From Pseudomonas frederiksbergensis (GTDB lineage Bacteria > Pseudomonadota > Gammaproteobacteria > Pseudomonadales > Pseudomonadaceae): a DNA stretch of 64,000 nt. Made by a program: the position numbers and the translations under genes. Shown here piece after piece: positions 34,913-44,279 of the stretch. The DNA lies in NCBI RefSeq assembly GCF_003732275.1, contig NZ_MOBM01000038.1, positions 958,679 through 1,022,678 on the forward strand, written 5' to 3'. Position 1 is the first letter of the stretch; each line of letters opens with the position of its first letter. The notes below the pieces were generated by a model. That model searched no databases. It was given only the letters and a program-made list of their open reading frames with translations, and was not told the origin of the DNA.

Positions 34913-35044
34913 TGTGGCGAGGGAGCTTGCTCCCGCTCGGCTGCGAAGCAGTCGTAAACCGAAATACGCGGTGTGTCAGAAATCACCGGGTTTCAGGTTT
35001 TGGGGCTGCTTCGCAACCCGACGGGAGCAAGCTCCCTCGCCACA
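34913..35044. repeat. Inverted repeat of the GGCGAGGGAGCTTGCTCCCG family
   Basis: Outer arms starting TGTGGCGAGGGAGCTTGCTC face each other over 132 bases. It lies between the divergent-looking npp promoter region and the mltD stop. A second copy of the same family lies at 39756, in the same orientation. Confidence 0.85.
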
Positions 35045-35069
35045 AAATCCCCTCGACAGGGCGTGTTGT

Positions 35070-36524
35070 TTAATTCGGCGAAGCAACCGTCAGCATCTGC
35101 CCCGGCTTCAGCGCCTGGCCAACCCGAGGGTTCCAGCGCTTGAGGTGCTGCATTTCAACGTTGAAGCGTTTGGCGACCATATACAGCGAATCGCCTTGCT
35201 TGACCTTGTACTGGGTCTGTTGCGTCTTGTTGGTTACTTTGCCGTTCGCCTTGCTGTTCGCCGCCACCACCGTGTTGACGCGCCCGGGTTTGCGCTTGGT
35301 GGTGTCCTGCATGACCAGGGTCTGGCCGACCTTGAGGTCCTTGCCCGTCAGTTTGTTCCAGCGTTGCAGGTCCTTGATGTCGACCTTGTTGGCCTTGGCG
35401 ATGGTGCCCAGGTTGTCGCCACGTTTGACCCGATAGGCGCGCTTGAGGCTGGCGATTTCGCTGTCGTCTGCCCCTTCGAACACCGGCTTGAGCGATCGCT
35501 GACTGATCAGCTCGTCAGGGCGCATGGTCGACAGGCTGGCGGTCAGCAGTTGCGCCTTGGACGTTGGCACCAGCAGATGCTGGGGGCCGTCGATGGTGGT
35601 GCGCTGCTTGAAGGCCGGGTTGAGCTGGAACAGTTCGTCTTCGTCGATATTGGCCACCGCGGCAACCTTGGACAGGTCCATGCGCTGGTTGATTTCGACG
35701 ACCTGGAAGTACGGTTCGTTGGCGATCGGGTTGAGGTTCACGCCATAGGCTTCGGGCGCCAATACCACTTGCGACAAGGCCAGCAGCTTAGGCACATAGG
35801 CCTGGGTTTCCGCTGGCAGCGGCAGGTTCCAGTAGTCGGTCGGCAGGCCGAGTCGTTCGTTGCGCTCGATGGCCCGGCTGACCGTACCTTCGCCGGCGTT
35901 GTAGGCCGCCAGGGCCAGCAACCAGTCGCCGTTGAACATGTCGTGCAGGCGGGTCAGGTAATCCATGGCCGCGGTGGTCGAGGCGGTGATATCGCGACGG
36001 CCATCATAAAAGCGGGTCTGACGCAGGTTGAAGTAACGCCCGGTGGAAGGAATGAATTGCCAAAGACCCACCGCGTCGGCCCGGGAATAGGCCATCGGGT
36101 TGTAGGCGCTTTCAATCACCGGCAACAGCGCCAGTTCCAGCGGCATGTTGCGTTCTTCAAGGCGTTCGACGATGTAGTGAATGTAGAGGCTGCCGCGTTC
36201 GCCGGCATTTTCGAGGAAGGACGGGTTACTGGCGAACCACAAGCGCTGTTGCTCGATGCGCGGGTTGACGCCCAGGTTGTCCTGCAACTGGAAGCCCTGG
36301 CGCATGCGCTCCCAGACGTCCTGTGGAATTTGCGGTGTTGGTTTTTCGCTGAGCCAGATGGGTTTCTGCTTGGCTCGAGCGGCAATATTCGGAGTGTGTG
36401 TCGCTTCGGTCTGCGGCACATGGCTGGAACAGCCCGCCAAAGTGGCGGACACAGCCACCGCAATGGCTTGAGCCAAGCGGGTCAATGCGTCTGAATTGAT
36501 GGCTTTACGAATAGGTGACGACAT
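35070..36524 (-). CDS. mltD: Membrane-bound lytic murein transglycosylase D with LysM domains
   Basis: MltD cleaves peptidoglycan glycan strands with formation of anhydro-muramic ends. The 484-residue lipoprotein has a lipobox LAGC with Cys32, an SLT domain with catalytic Glu138 in LPVIESAYNP and GLWQFIPSTGRYF, and two C-terminal LysM repeats (YRVKRGDNLGTIAKANKV; YKVKQGDSLYMVAKRFNV). ATG 36524 leaves a normal lipoprotein signal. It is followed on the plus side by gloB in the same orientation, with 99 bases between. Confidence 0.93.
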   Translation of the reverse strand: MSSPIRKAINSDALTRLAQAIAVAVSATLAGCSSHVPQTEATHTPNIAARAKQKPIWLSEKPTPQIPQDVWERMRQGFQLQDNLGVNPRIEQQRLWFASNPSFLENAGERGSLYIHYIVERLEERNMPLELALLPVIESAYNPMAYSRADAVGLWQFIPSTGRYFNLRQTRFYDGRRDITASTTAAMDYLTRLHDMFNGDWLLALAAYNAGEGTVSRAIERNERLGLPTDYWNLPLPAETQAYVPKLLALSQVVLAPEAYGVNLNPIANEPYFQVVEINQRMDLSKVAAVANIDEDELFQLNPAFKQRTTIDGPQHLLVPTSKAQLLTASLSTMRPDELISQRSLKPVFEGADDSEIASLKRAYRVKRGDNLGTIAKANKVDIKDLQRWNKLTGKDLKVGQTLVMQDTTKRKPGRVNTVVAANSKANGKVTNKTQQTQYKVKQGDSLYMVAKRFNVEMQHLKRWNPRVGQALKPGQMLTVASPN

Positions 36525-36623
36525 TGGCTGGAAGTAAGTTCCGGGCAAAAATGTCGGGCGATTCTAGAAAGCGCACCCCCTGCGGTCAACCATTCAGAAT
36601 TTTTGTATCATCAAGCAGCCTCC

Positions 36624-37391
36624 CTAGAACGTATCTTTCCAAGCGCGAAGAGCAGCAAAAACCGCACTCGGCGCCCGGTTATCGGGTCCGTTCCGTTCGT
36701 CCACTTTTTCTTTAACGGATGTTTCGCCGGTACGCAAAAACGGATTGGTGAGCTTTTCCAGTGCCAGCGTCGAAGGCAGCGTCATGATGCCGGCTTCGCG
36801 TTGCCGGGCGACTGTGGCCAGTCGTTCGAGGGTATCGGGGTTGCCCGGTTCGACTGCTGCGGCGAACTTCAGATTGCTCAGGGTGTACTCGTGGGTGCAG
36901 TAGACCAGCGTGTCTTCGGGCAGCGCAGCGAGGCGGCTCAGCGAGTGATGCATTTGCTCCGGCGTGCCTTCGAACAGGCGTCCGCAACCGGCGGCGAACA
37001 GGGTGTCGCCGCAAAACAAATGGCCCTGGTGATAAAAGGCGATGTGCCCCAGGGTATGGCCCGGCACCTGGATGACGTCGAAGTCCCAGCCCAGCACGCT
37101 GATGCGGTCATTGTCCTTGAGGGCCACGTCCCGCGCCGGGATGCTTTCGCTGGCCGGGCCGTAGACTGTCGCGTCTGTCGCTTTTTTCAGCCGCTCGACG
37201 CCGCCGACGTGGTCATGATGGTGATGAGTGATCAAAATATCGCTTAACACCCAACCCGGGTGCGCCGCGAGCCAGGCTTGTACTGGCGCGGCATCGCCCG
37301 GATCGACCACCGCGCAGCGCTGGGTGCTGTGGTCTTGTAACAACCAGATGTAGTTGTCGGTGAAGGCGGGCAGGGCACTGATCTGTATCAT
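36624..37391 (-). CDS. gloB: Hydroxyacylglutathione hydrolase (glyoxalase II)
   Basis: GloB hydrolyses S-lactoylglutathione to lactate and glutathione, the second step of methylglyoxal detoxification. The 255-residue metallo-beta-lactamase-fold protein has THHHHDHVGG (metal ligands His56, His58, Asp60, His61), GHTLGH and CGDTLF, and ends in the C-terminal RTGETSVKEK typical of glyoxalase II. Start MIQISALPAF at 37391 matches the family. It is divergent from the methyltransferase gene 65 bases away. Confidence 0.94.
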   Translation of the reverse strand: MIQISALPAFTDNYIWLLQDHSTQRCAVVDPGDAAPVQAWLAAHPGWVLSDILITHHHHDHVGGVERLKKATDATVYGPASESIPARDVALKDNDRISVLGWDFDVIQVPGHTLGHIAFYHQGHLFCGDTLFAAGCGRLFEGTPEQMHHSLSRLAALPEDTLVYCTHEYTLSNLKFAAAVEPGNPDTLERLATVARQREAGIMTLPSTLALEKLTNPFLRTGETSVKEKVDERNGPDNRAPSAVFAALRAWKDTF

Positions 37392-37456
37392 CGTCGGATT
37401 CGCCAAGCGGAAAACATTGGCGCATCTTAGAACTTCCTGGCGCGTTGGAGAATGCA

Positions 37457-38215
37457 ATGACCGATAAAGCGTTCGCTCAGGCCGATCCTGAGTGGCTGAC
37501 GTTGATCAGCGCGGCCCGTGAATGGTTGTCCGGGCCCATCGGGCAATTTCTGCTGGACGAAGAACGACGCATGCTCGAAGACGAGTTGGGGCGCTTCTTC
37601 GGCGGCTACCTGGTGCATTACGGCCCCTCGGCGCAAACGCCGCCGTCGGCGCCGCAGGTCCAGCGCAATGTGCGACTGGGTGCGCCGTTGCCGGGGGTCG
37701 AGATCGTTTGCGAAGAGCAGGCCTGGCCTTTGAGCGAGCACGCCGCCGATGTGGTGGTGTTGCAGCACGGGCTGGATTTCTGCCTGTCGCCTCACGGTTT
37801 GCTGCGCGAAGCGGCGAGCAGTGTTCGGCCTGGCGGGCATCTGCTGATCGTCGGAATCAACCCCTGGAGCAGTTGGGGCCTGCGTCATGTGTTCGCCCAT
37901 GACGCCTTGCGCAAGGCCCGTTGCATTTCGCCATCGCGGGTTGGTGACTGGCTGAACCTGCTGGGCTTCGCGCTGGAGAAACGCCGCTTCGGGTGCTATC
38001 GTCCGCCGCTTGCGTCGCCTGCCTGGCAAGCCCGTCTGGCCGGTTGGGAACGCAAGGCCGGTGACTGGCAATTGTCGGGTGGTGGCTTCTATTTATTGGT
38101 CGCGCGCAAGATCGTGGTGGGCCTGCGGCCGGTGCGTCAGGAACGGCGCGAACCGATGGGCAAGCTGATTCCGTTGCCGATGGCCAAGGTCAACCGTCGT
38201 CACCTCGAACCGTAA
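37457..38215 (+). CDS. Class I SAM-dependent methyltransferase (YafS-like)
   Basis: The 252-residue protein contains a diverged SAM-binding core, with ADVVVLQHGLDF and VRPGGHLLIVGINPWSSWGL as the recognisable motifs. It lies between gloB and rnhA, the same position as yafS in E. coli, so the two are likely orthologues; the substrate is unknown. GGAG lies five bases before ATG 37457. The first 70 residues look unrelated to the methyltransferase fold. Confidence 0.82.
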   Translation: MTDKAFAQADPEWLTLISAAREWLSGPIGQFLLDEERRMLEDELGRFFGGYLVHYGPSAQTPPSAPQVQRNVRLGAPLPGVEIVCEEQAWPLSEHAADVVVLQHGLDFCLSPHGLLREAASSVRPGGHLLIVGINPWSSWGLRHVFAHDALRKARCISPSRVGDWLNLLGFALEKRRFGCYRPPLASPAWQARLAGWERKAGDWQLSGGGFYLLVARKIVVGLRPVRQERREPMGKLIPLPMAKVNRRHLEP

Positions 38216-38307
38216 TACACTTTTTATTTTCCCGGTCGGGTTCGCCCCGGCCTCGGGCATCGTCGGTCACCGATCGGCGAGCCACCGCATTTTCTGGATA
38301 GATTGGC

Positions 38308-38760
38308 ATGAGCGATAGCGTAGAACTCTTCACCGATGGCGCCTGTAAGGGCAACCCTGGTCCGGGCGGCTGGGGTGCATTGCTGGTGTGCAAGGGCGTT
38401 GAAAAAGAACTCTGGGGCGGCGAAGCCAACACCACCAACAACCGCATGGAGTTGATGGGCGCGATTCGCGGCCTGGAAGAGCTCAAGCGCTCCTGCGACG
38501 TGCTGCTGGTGACCGACTCCCAGTACGTGATGAAAGGCATCAACGAGTGGATGGCCAACTGGAAGAAACGCGGCTGGAAAACCGCGGCCAAGGAACCGGT
38601 GAAAAACGCCGACTTGTGGAAACTGCTCGACGAGCAGGTCAACCGCCACAACGTCACCTGGAAATGGGTGCGAGGGCACATTGGCCATCACGGCAACGAA
38701 CGAGCCGACCAACTGGCCAATCGTGGCGTTGATGAAGTGCGTGGGTACAAGCAGGCTTGA
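38308..38760 (+). CDS. rnhA: Ribonuclease HI
   Basis: RNase HI degrades RNA in RNA-DNA hybrids, including R-loops and primers. The 150-residue protein has the whole catalytic set at E. coli numbering: Asp10, Glu48, Asp70, His124 and Asp134 (FTDGACKGNPGPGG, NNRMELM, TDSQYV, RGHIGHHGNERAD). It lies 92 bases after the methyltransferase gene. A REP pair separates it from dnaQ, which still follows on the same strand. Confidence 0.97.
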   Translation: MSDSVELFTDGACKGNPGPGGWGALLVCKGVEKELWGGEANTTNNRMELMGAIRGLEELKRSCDVLLVTDSQYVMKGINEWMANWKKRGWKTAAKEPVKNADLWKLLDEQVNRHNVTWKWVRGHIGHHGNERADQLANRGVDEVRGYKQA

Positions 38761-38791
38761 TTCCGGTTCTATCGATGCACCGCGTCGTGGC

Positions 38792-38886
38792 CAATCGCGA
38801 GCAGGCTCGCTCCCACATTTGATCTTCGTTGAGCACAAATTCTGTGAACCCCCGAATTCAATGTGGGAGCGAGCCTGCTCGCGATG
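38792..38886. repeat. REP inverted pair, GAGCAGGCTCGC family
   Basis: Facing REP copies with a 50-base spacer lie between rnhA and dnaQ, inside a co-directional gene run. Confidence 0.9.
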
Positions 38887-38973
38887 GGTGCCACACGGTG
38901 TACCTGAAAGACCCCAGCGAGCGTGTTAACATCGCCGCTTTTGCACGATTGACCCGTTGAGAGCTGAGCACTG

Positions 38974-39732
38974 ATGGCCACCAGATCCGTTGTACTCGAT
39001 ACCGAAACCACCGGCATGCCGGTGACCGACGGCCACCGGATTATCGAAATCGGTTGTGTCGAGTTGATCGGTCGGCGCCTGACCGGCCGGCACTTCCACG
39101 TTTACCTGCAACCGGATCGCGAGAGTGACGAAGGCGCCATCGGCGTCCACGGCATCACTAACGAATTTCTGGTGGGCAAGCCGCGTTTCACCGAAGTGGC
39201 CGATGAATTCTTCGAGTTCATCAAGGGCGCGCAGCTGATCATCCATAACGCGGCGTTCGACGTTGGCTTCATCAACAACGAATTCGCCCTGATGGGCCAC
39301 CACGACCGCGCGGACATCACGCAACACTGCTCGATCCTCGACACCCTGATGATGGCCCGGGAACGTCACCCGGGGCAGCGCAACAGCCTCGACGCTTTGT
39401 GCAAACGCTATGGCGTCGACAACTCCGGCCGTGAACTGCACGGCGCCTTGCTCGACTCCGAGATTCTCGCCGACGTTTACCTGACCATGACCGGCGGCCA
39501 GACCAGCCTGTCGCTGGCCGGTAATGCGTCTGATGGCAATGGTTCCGGTGAAGGCGCGGACAACTCCGCCACAGAAATCCGTCGTCTGCCGGCCGATCGT
39601 CAGCCGATCCGGATCATCCGTGCCAGTGAAGAAGATCTGGCCCAGCACATTGCGCGCCTTGAAGCCATCGCCAAATCCGCCGGCGCTCCGTCGCTGTGGC
39701 AGCAATTGGCGGAGGCCAAGGCTCAGGCCTGA
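38974..39732 (+). CDS. dnaQ: DNA polymerase III epsilon subunit (proofreading exonuclease)
   Basis: The 252-residue subunit proofreads for the replicative polymerase. The DEDDh residues are Asp9 and Glu11 (LDTETTG), Asp96 (NAAFDVGF), and His156/Asp161 (ELHGALLDSE). A QTSLSL sequence at 176-181 just after the catalytic domain fits the beta-clamp-binding motif. A C-terminal tail (about 215-252) would bind the alpha subunit. Neighbourhood rnhA-dnaQ is widely conserved. Confidence 0.97.
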   Translation: MATRSVVLDTETTGMPVTDGHRIIEIGCVELIGRRLTGRHFHVYLQPDRESDEGAIGVHGITNEFLVGKPRFTEVADEFFEFIKGAQLIIHNAAFDVGFINNEFALMGHHDRADITQHCSILDTLMMARERHPGQRNSLDALCKRYGVDNSGRELHGALLDSEILADVYLTMTGGQTSLSLAGNASDGNGSGEGADNSATEIRRLPADRQPIRIIRASEEDLAQHIARLEAIAKSAGAPSLWQQLAEAKAQA

Positions 39733-39755
39733 GCCCCTTCGAGCGGAAGGGCTTT

Positions 39756-39877
39756 TGTGGCGAGGGAGCTTGCTCCCGCTCGGCTGCGCAGCAGTCGCAA
39801 ATCCTGCCAGCACGGTGTATCTGAGCGAATGCAGGGGGCCGCTTCGCAGCCCAACGGGAGCAAGCTCCCTCGCCACA
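39756..39877. repeat. Inverted repeat of the GGCGAGGGAGCTTGCTCCCG family
   Basis: Second copy of the element at 34913. The first 33 bases are identical in both copies, and both end with the complementary arm. It lies between dnaQ and ldcA. Confidence 0.85.
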
Positions 39878-39976
39878 GATAAGCTTTCTGAACAATGGGT
39901 TTGCTGGCCACATGCTGGTGCGCCCGCCGACCCACTTCAGGGCATCCCGCTCGCCACATGCGCTCCAACCCTCTAC

Positions 39977-40014
39977 CCTGAGGTTATTGGCAGGCCACGG
40001 TCTGCCGCCTCAGG
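39977..40014 (+). promoter_or_regulatory. Two-part hairpin overlapping the ldcA ribosome-binding site
   Basis: CCTGAGG (39977) pairs with CCTCAGG (40008-40014), and inside it GGCAG (39989) pairs with CTGCC (40002). The AGGA that should serve as ribosome site (40012-40015) shares three bases with the outer stem, eleven bases before the ATG. Folding could limit translation. Confidence 0.4.
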
Positions 40015-40026
40015 ACACCGAGCACC

Positions 40027-42282
40027 ATGTATAAAGATTTGAAATTCCCGGTCCTGATCGTCCACCGCGACATCAAAGCCGACACCGTTGCCGGTGATCG
40101 TGTGCGTGGCATCGCCCGGGAGCTGGAGCAGGAAGGCTTCAGCATCGTTTCGGCAGTCGATTACAACGAAGGGCGTCTGGTCGCCTCGACTCATCACGGC
40201 CTCTCTTGCATGTTGATTGCCGCCGAAGACGCCAGCACCCATGCTCATCTTCTGCATAACATGGCCGAGCTGATCCGCCTGGCACGGGTTCGGGCGCCGG
40301 ACCTGCCGATCTTTGCCCTGGGCGAGCAGGTCACCCTGGAAAACGCCCCGGCCAATGCCATGGCCGAGCTCAATCAGCTGCGCGGCATTCTTTATCTGTT
40401 CGAAGACACCGTGCCCTTCCTTGCCCGGCAAGTCGCCCGCGCGGCGCGTAAATATCTGGACGGTCTGTTGCCGCCGTTCTTCAAGGCGCTGGTGCAGCAC
40501 ACCGCCGACTCCAATTATTCCTGGCACACCCCTGGCCATGGCGGCGGCGTGGCGTATCACAAGAGCCCGGTGGGGCAGGCGTTTCATCAGTTCTTCGGGG
40601 AAAACACACTGCGCTCGGATTTGTCGGTGTCGGTACCGGAACTCGGTTCGCTGCTCGATCACACGGGCCCACTGGCCGAGGCAGAAGCGAGAGCTGCGCG
40701 TAATTTCGGCGCCGATCACACCTTTTTCGTGATCAATGGCACCTCGACCGCCAACAAGATCGTCTGGCATTCCATGGTGGCCCGCGATGACCTGGTGCTG
40801 GTAGATCGCAACTGTCACAAGTCGGTGCTGCACTCGATCATCATGACCGGTGCGATTCCGCTGTACCTGTGCCCGGAGCGCAATGAGCTGGGGATTATCG
40901 GGCCGATTCCGTTGAGCGAATTCAGCCGCGAATCGATCCAGGCCAAGATTGACGCCAGCCCACTGACCAAGGGCCGCGAGCCCAAGGTCAAGTTGGCGGT
41001 GGTGACCAACTCGACTTACGACGGCCTCTGTTACAACGCCGAGCTGATCAAGCAGAGCCTGGGCAATAGCGTCGAGGTGCTGCATTTCGATGAGGCCTGG
41101 TACGCCTACGCGGCGTTCCACGAGTTTTTCGCCGGTCGTTACGGCATGGGCACCTCTCGCAGCGAAGACAGCCCGCTGGTGTTCACTACGCACTCCACGC
41201 ACAAATTGCTGGCGGCGTTCAGTCAGGCGTCGATGATTCACGTTCAGGACGGCGGGGCGCGGCAACTGGATCGCGACCGTTTCAACGAAGCGTTCATGAT
41301 GCACATCTCGACCTCGCCGCAGTACAGCATCATCGCCTCGCTGGACGTGGCCTCGGCGATGATGGAAGGGCCGGCCGGACGTTCGCTGTTACAGGAAATG
41401 TTCGACGAGGCCCTGAGTTTTCGCCGGGCCCTGGCTAATCTGCGCCAGCACATCGCCGCCGATGACTGGTGGTTTTCCATCTGGCAACCACCCTCGGCCG
41501 AAGGTATCGAACAGGTGGTCACCGAAGACTGGTTGCTGCAACCCGACGCCGATTGGCACGGCTTTGGCGGCGTGACCGACGACTACGTGCTGCTCGATCC
41601 GATCAAGGTCACGCTGGTGATGCCGGGTTTGACGGCGGGCGGTGCCCTGAGTGCGCGGGGGATTCCGGCGGCGGTGGTCAGCAAATTTCTCTGGGAACGT
41701 GGGCTGGTCGTGGAAAAGACCGGGCTGTATTCGTTCCTGGTGCTGTTCTCCATGGGCATCACCAAGGGCAAATGGAGCACGTTGCTGACCGAGTTGCTGG
41801 AGTTCAAGCGCAGTTACGACGCCAATGTCAACCTGGCCACCTGCCTGCCGTGCGTGGCGCAACACAATATTGCCCGTTATCAAGGCATGGGTTTGCGCGA
41901 TCTGTGTGATCAATTGCACGCCTGTTATCGCAGCAACGCCACGGCCAAACACCTCAAACGCATGTACACAGTGCTGCCGGAAGTCGCCATGAAGCCGGCT
42001 GACGCCTATGATCAATTGGTACGCGGGGAGGTTGAGGCTGTTTCGATCGATGCTCTGGATGGGCGGATCGCGGCGGTAATGCTGGTGCCATACCCGCCGG
42101 GGATCCCGTTGATCATGCCCGGCGAGCGTTTCACCGAGTCGACCCGTTCGATCATCGATTACCTGAAGTTTGCCCGTACGTTCGACAGCAGTTTCCCCGG
42201 ATTTGTCGCCGATGTGCATGGCTTGCAACACGAAGACGAGGGCAATGGACGGCACTACACCGTCGATTGCATCAAGGAATGA
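40027..42282 (+). CDS. ldcA: Lysine decarboxylase (Orn/Lys/Arg decarboxylase class I)
   Basis: The 751-residue PLP enzyme has an N-terminal response-regulator-like wing domain, NYSWHTPGHGGG, the cofactor lysine Lys393 in THSTHKLLAAFSQ, FDEAWYA and a C-terminal domain typical of the AdiA/CadA/SpeF fold. The order rnhA-dnaQ-ldcA matches P. aeruginosa, where the gene at this place (PA1818) encodes lysine-specific LdcA, giving cadaverine as part of lysine catabolism under ArgR. The specificity here is inferred from that synteny. A hairpin precedes the start. Confidence 0.88.
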   Translation: MYKDLKFPVLIVHRDIKADTVAGDRVRGIARELEQEGFSIVSAVDYNEGRLVASTHHGLSCMLIAAEDASTHAHLLHNMAELIRLARVRAPDLPIFALGEQVTLENAPANAMAELNQLRGILYLFEDTVPFLARQVARAARKYLDGLLPPFFKALVQHTADSNYSWHTPGHGGGVAYHKSPVGQAFHQFFGENTLRSDLSVSVPELGSLLDHTGPLAEAEARAARNFGADHTFFVINGTSTANKIVWHSMVARDDLVLVDRNCHKSVLHSIIMTGAIPLYLCPERNELGIIGPIPLSEFSRESIQAKIDASPLTKGREPKVKLAVVTNSTYDGLCYNAELIKQSLGNSVEVLHFDEAWYAYAAFHEFFAGRYGMGTSRSEDSPLVFTTHSTHKLLAAFSQASMIHVQDGGARQLDRDRFNEAFMMHISTSPQYSIIASLDVASAMMEGPAGRSLLQEMFDEALSFRRALANLRQHIAADDWWFSIWQPPSAEGIEQVVTEDWLLQPDADWHGFGGVTDDYVLLDPIKVTLVMPGLTAGGALSARGIPAAVVSKFLWERGLVVEKTGLYSFLVLFSMGITKGKWSTLLTELLEFKRSYDANVNLATCLPCVAQHNIARYQGMGLRDLCDQLHACYRSNATAKHLKRMYTVLPEVAMKPADAYDQLVRGEVEAVSIDALDGRIAAVMLVPYPPGIPLIMPGERFTESTRSIIDYLKFARTFDSSFPGFVADVHGLQHEDEGNGRHYTVDCIKE

Positions 42283-42296
42283 GGACCTTTCCGAGT

Positions 42297-42911
42297 ATGC
42301 AACCAGTCATGAATCCCAAACACCCAGGCCTCTCGGTGCGTGTCGCCGATGAGGGGTTTGCGGCTTATATCTGGGGCAGTGATTTCAGTTTTGAAGTCGC
42401 CGCCTATGGTGCCGCGCAAATCGGTAAGCCGGTGGCGCAGTGGCCGGTGACGCCAATCACCCCGTATCGCAAGTGTTATGGCATCGATCCCGAGGAATTC
42501 AGCAGTTTTCACGATGCCACTGACAGCGCGATTTTCATGGCCTATCTGGATGACGAGCCGGTGGGTCATTTGGTGGTCAGCACCAACTGGAACGGCTTCG
42601 CCCATATCGACGAATTGGCGGTGCATGCTCCGGCGCGCCGTCATGGCGTGGCCAAGTCGCTGCTGGACGTGGCGCAGTTCTGGAGTCGCAAGAAAAAACT
42701 GCCTGGCATCATGCTGGAAACCCAGAACAACAACCTGGGCGCCTGTCGGCTTTATGAGCGCTGTGGCTATGTGGTCGGCGGGATCGATCATCTGCGCTAC
42801 CGCGGGATCGATCCGAACACCGCTGAGGTGGCGCTGTTCTGGTATCGCCTGTTCGATAATCCGCTGGAAAACCCGCTCAGCTCGCCAACATCGCCACGGC
42901 TTGTTCCGTGA
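42297..42911 (+). CDS. GNAT family N-acetyltransferase
   Basis: The 204-residue protein carries the GNAT core: VGHLVVSTNW, then IDELAVHAPARRHGVAKSLL as the acetyl-CoA loop, then ACRLYERCGYVVGGIDH. The acceptor is unknown. It starts 14 bases after ldcA, with GAGGA eleven bases upstream, so it is probably co-transcribed; a polyamine or lysine-related acceptor would fit but is only a guess. Its 3' end overlaps the convergent LysR gene by 35 bases. Confidence 0.85.
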   Translation: MQPVMNPKHPGLSVRVADEGFAAYIWGSDFSFEVAAYGAAQIGKPVAQWPVTPITPYRKCYGIDPEEFSSFHDATDSAIFMAYLDDEPVGHLVVSTNWNGFAHIDELAVHAPARRHGVAKSLLDVAQFWSRKKKLPGIMLETQNNNLGACRLYERCGYVVGGIDHLRYRGIDPNTAEVALFWYRLFDNPLENPLSSPTSPRLVP

Positions 42912-43770
42912 CGATGTCCAGCAGCGCCTGAACCGCCGAAGAGGGCTCGGCGGTCTTGAGGCTCAAGGCATACACGCTGATCGGCACGGCAGGCGCCAAT
43001 GGGCAGGCATCGAGCCCGGCCGATTTGGCGCCGAGGGCGGTAAACGGGTCGACGATCGCCAGGCCTTCGCCGGCCTCGACCATGCTGCGCATCATTTGAT
43101 GAGTCTGTACCCGGGTCTGGATGACCGGGGCAGGGCGCAGCGCATGCAGTTTGTTGTCCAGCGCCGGGCTTAACGGATCGTGACCTTCCAGACCAACCAT
43201 CGACTGGCCGGCCAGGTCCTGCAGCGAGATGTACTTCTGTTTCGGTTGCAGCCAGCCATGGGGCGCCAGCAGCTGGAGCTTGCCTTGAGCGATGACCTGG
43301 CAATGGATATCGGCGTGGTCCGGGTCATGCAGGCTCAGGCCCAGATCGCTTTCACGCAGCAGCAGGCTTCTGACAATTTCGCGGGTCGGCTGGCTCAGGA
43401 GGGTGCATGGTGCGTCTGGGAGGCGTCGGCGCAGAGCCGCGATGCTGTGTGGCAACAATTGCTGCGCCAAAGGCGGGGTGCAGATAATTCGCAGGGGTGG
43501 GGCCAAATATTGCTTGAGGCTGCTGGCCAGTCGCTGAACCGGCTCGAGGGCTTCGTAGACGTGGGCGATCTCGGCCTGCAACTCCCGCGCCTCGCGCGTG
43601 GCTTGCAGGCGACCACGCACGCTGGCAAACAGCATGAAACCCAATTGATCCTCGGCATCACGCAGGGTGCGTTCAACCTCGGCCACCGGCAACTGCAGCC
43701 ATTCGGCGGCGGTGCCCAGGTGACCGGTCTGCAGGAGCGCCTGGATTACTTCGATATGACGTAAACGCAT
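42877..43770 (-). CDS. LysR family transcriptional regulator
   Basis: The 297-residue regulator has an N-terminal winged helix (MRLRHIEVIQALLQTGHLGT, AAEWLQLPVAEVERTLRDAE) and a substrate-binding domain (IICTPPLAQQLLP; VEAGEGLAIVDPF). It converges on the GNAT gene with a 35-base overlap of coding ends. The target is unknown; regulation of ldcA-GNAT is possible by position only. No strong ribosome site is seen before ATG 43770. Confidence 0.88.
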   Translation of the reverse strand: MRLRHIEVIQALLQTGHLGTAAEWLQLPVAEVERTLRDAEDQLGFMLFASVRGRLQATREARELQAEIAHVYEALEPVQRLASSLKQYLAPPLRIICTPPLAQQLLPHSIAALRRRLPDAPCTLLSQPTREIVRSLLLRESDLGLSLHDPDHADIHCQVIAQGKLQLLAPHGWLQPKQKYISLQDLAGQSMVGLEGHDPLSPALDNKLHALRPAPVIQTRVQTHQMMRSMVEAGEGLAIVDPFTALGAKSAGLDACPLAPAVPISVYALSLKTAEPSSAVQALLDIVTEQAVAMLAS

Positions 43771-43858
43771 GCGTGAAGTCCATGTTCAGCAGGTGAGGGA
43801 GTCAGTCACTGAATCCTAACTCAAGTGCGTGCATATGACTTCTGCTCATAACAGCGGG

Positions 43859-44095
43859 TTATGAGGCCACGTTCGTTTCAGGTTCGCGAGTGAGGGTGAC
43901 GCCTGATTGCACCAGCACAAATTCGTTGTCGTCGAGTTTGTTGAGCCGGTCGCCAATGGCCAGCTTATAGGTGGTGACAGGCACCGAGCCGGCGAGGCCG
44001 TCGTGCGACGGAGTGGATTCCTGGAACTCATGCACGGAATAAACGCGGCCTTCCGCGTCTCTTGCATGGAACTGACCGACGAGTACTGCTGCCAT
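43859..44095 (-). CDS. Conserved hypothetical protein, 78 residues
   Basis: The small soluble product reads MAAVLVGQFHARDAEGRVYS and continues with YKLAIGDRLNKLDDNEFVLV, a beta-rich pattern. I recall similar short proteins in other Pseudomonas but know no function. AGAGG lies before ATG 44095. It is divergent from the flavin reductase gene and sits alone after the LysR gene. Confidence 0.65.
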   Translation of the reverse strand: MAAVLVGQFHARDAEGRVYSVHEFQESTPSHDGLAGSVPVTTYKLAIGDRLNKLDDNEFVLVQSGVTLTREPETNVAS

Positions 44096-44279
44096 CTGCT
44101 TAGAACCTCTGGAGATAAATCACTCAATTTGCGGTTCTGTAGACCGTGGTTGGGCGAGGTAAGTTTTCCTACAGGAAAAAAATAGTCAGGGGCGGCGTTT
44201 TTCCGTCGCCCACTGGTTGAATCGTCATTTGATCATCTATAACTAGAAGCTCTTCCCATCGGACAGTCGAGAATCTTCC

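Noticed and set aside
34881..36494. A 537-codon plus-strand frame
   Set aside because: It is antisense to mltD, which has a lipobox, catalytic glutamate and LysM repeats. The plus-strand product has no family pattern.
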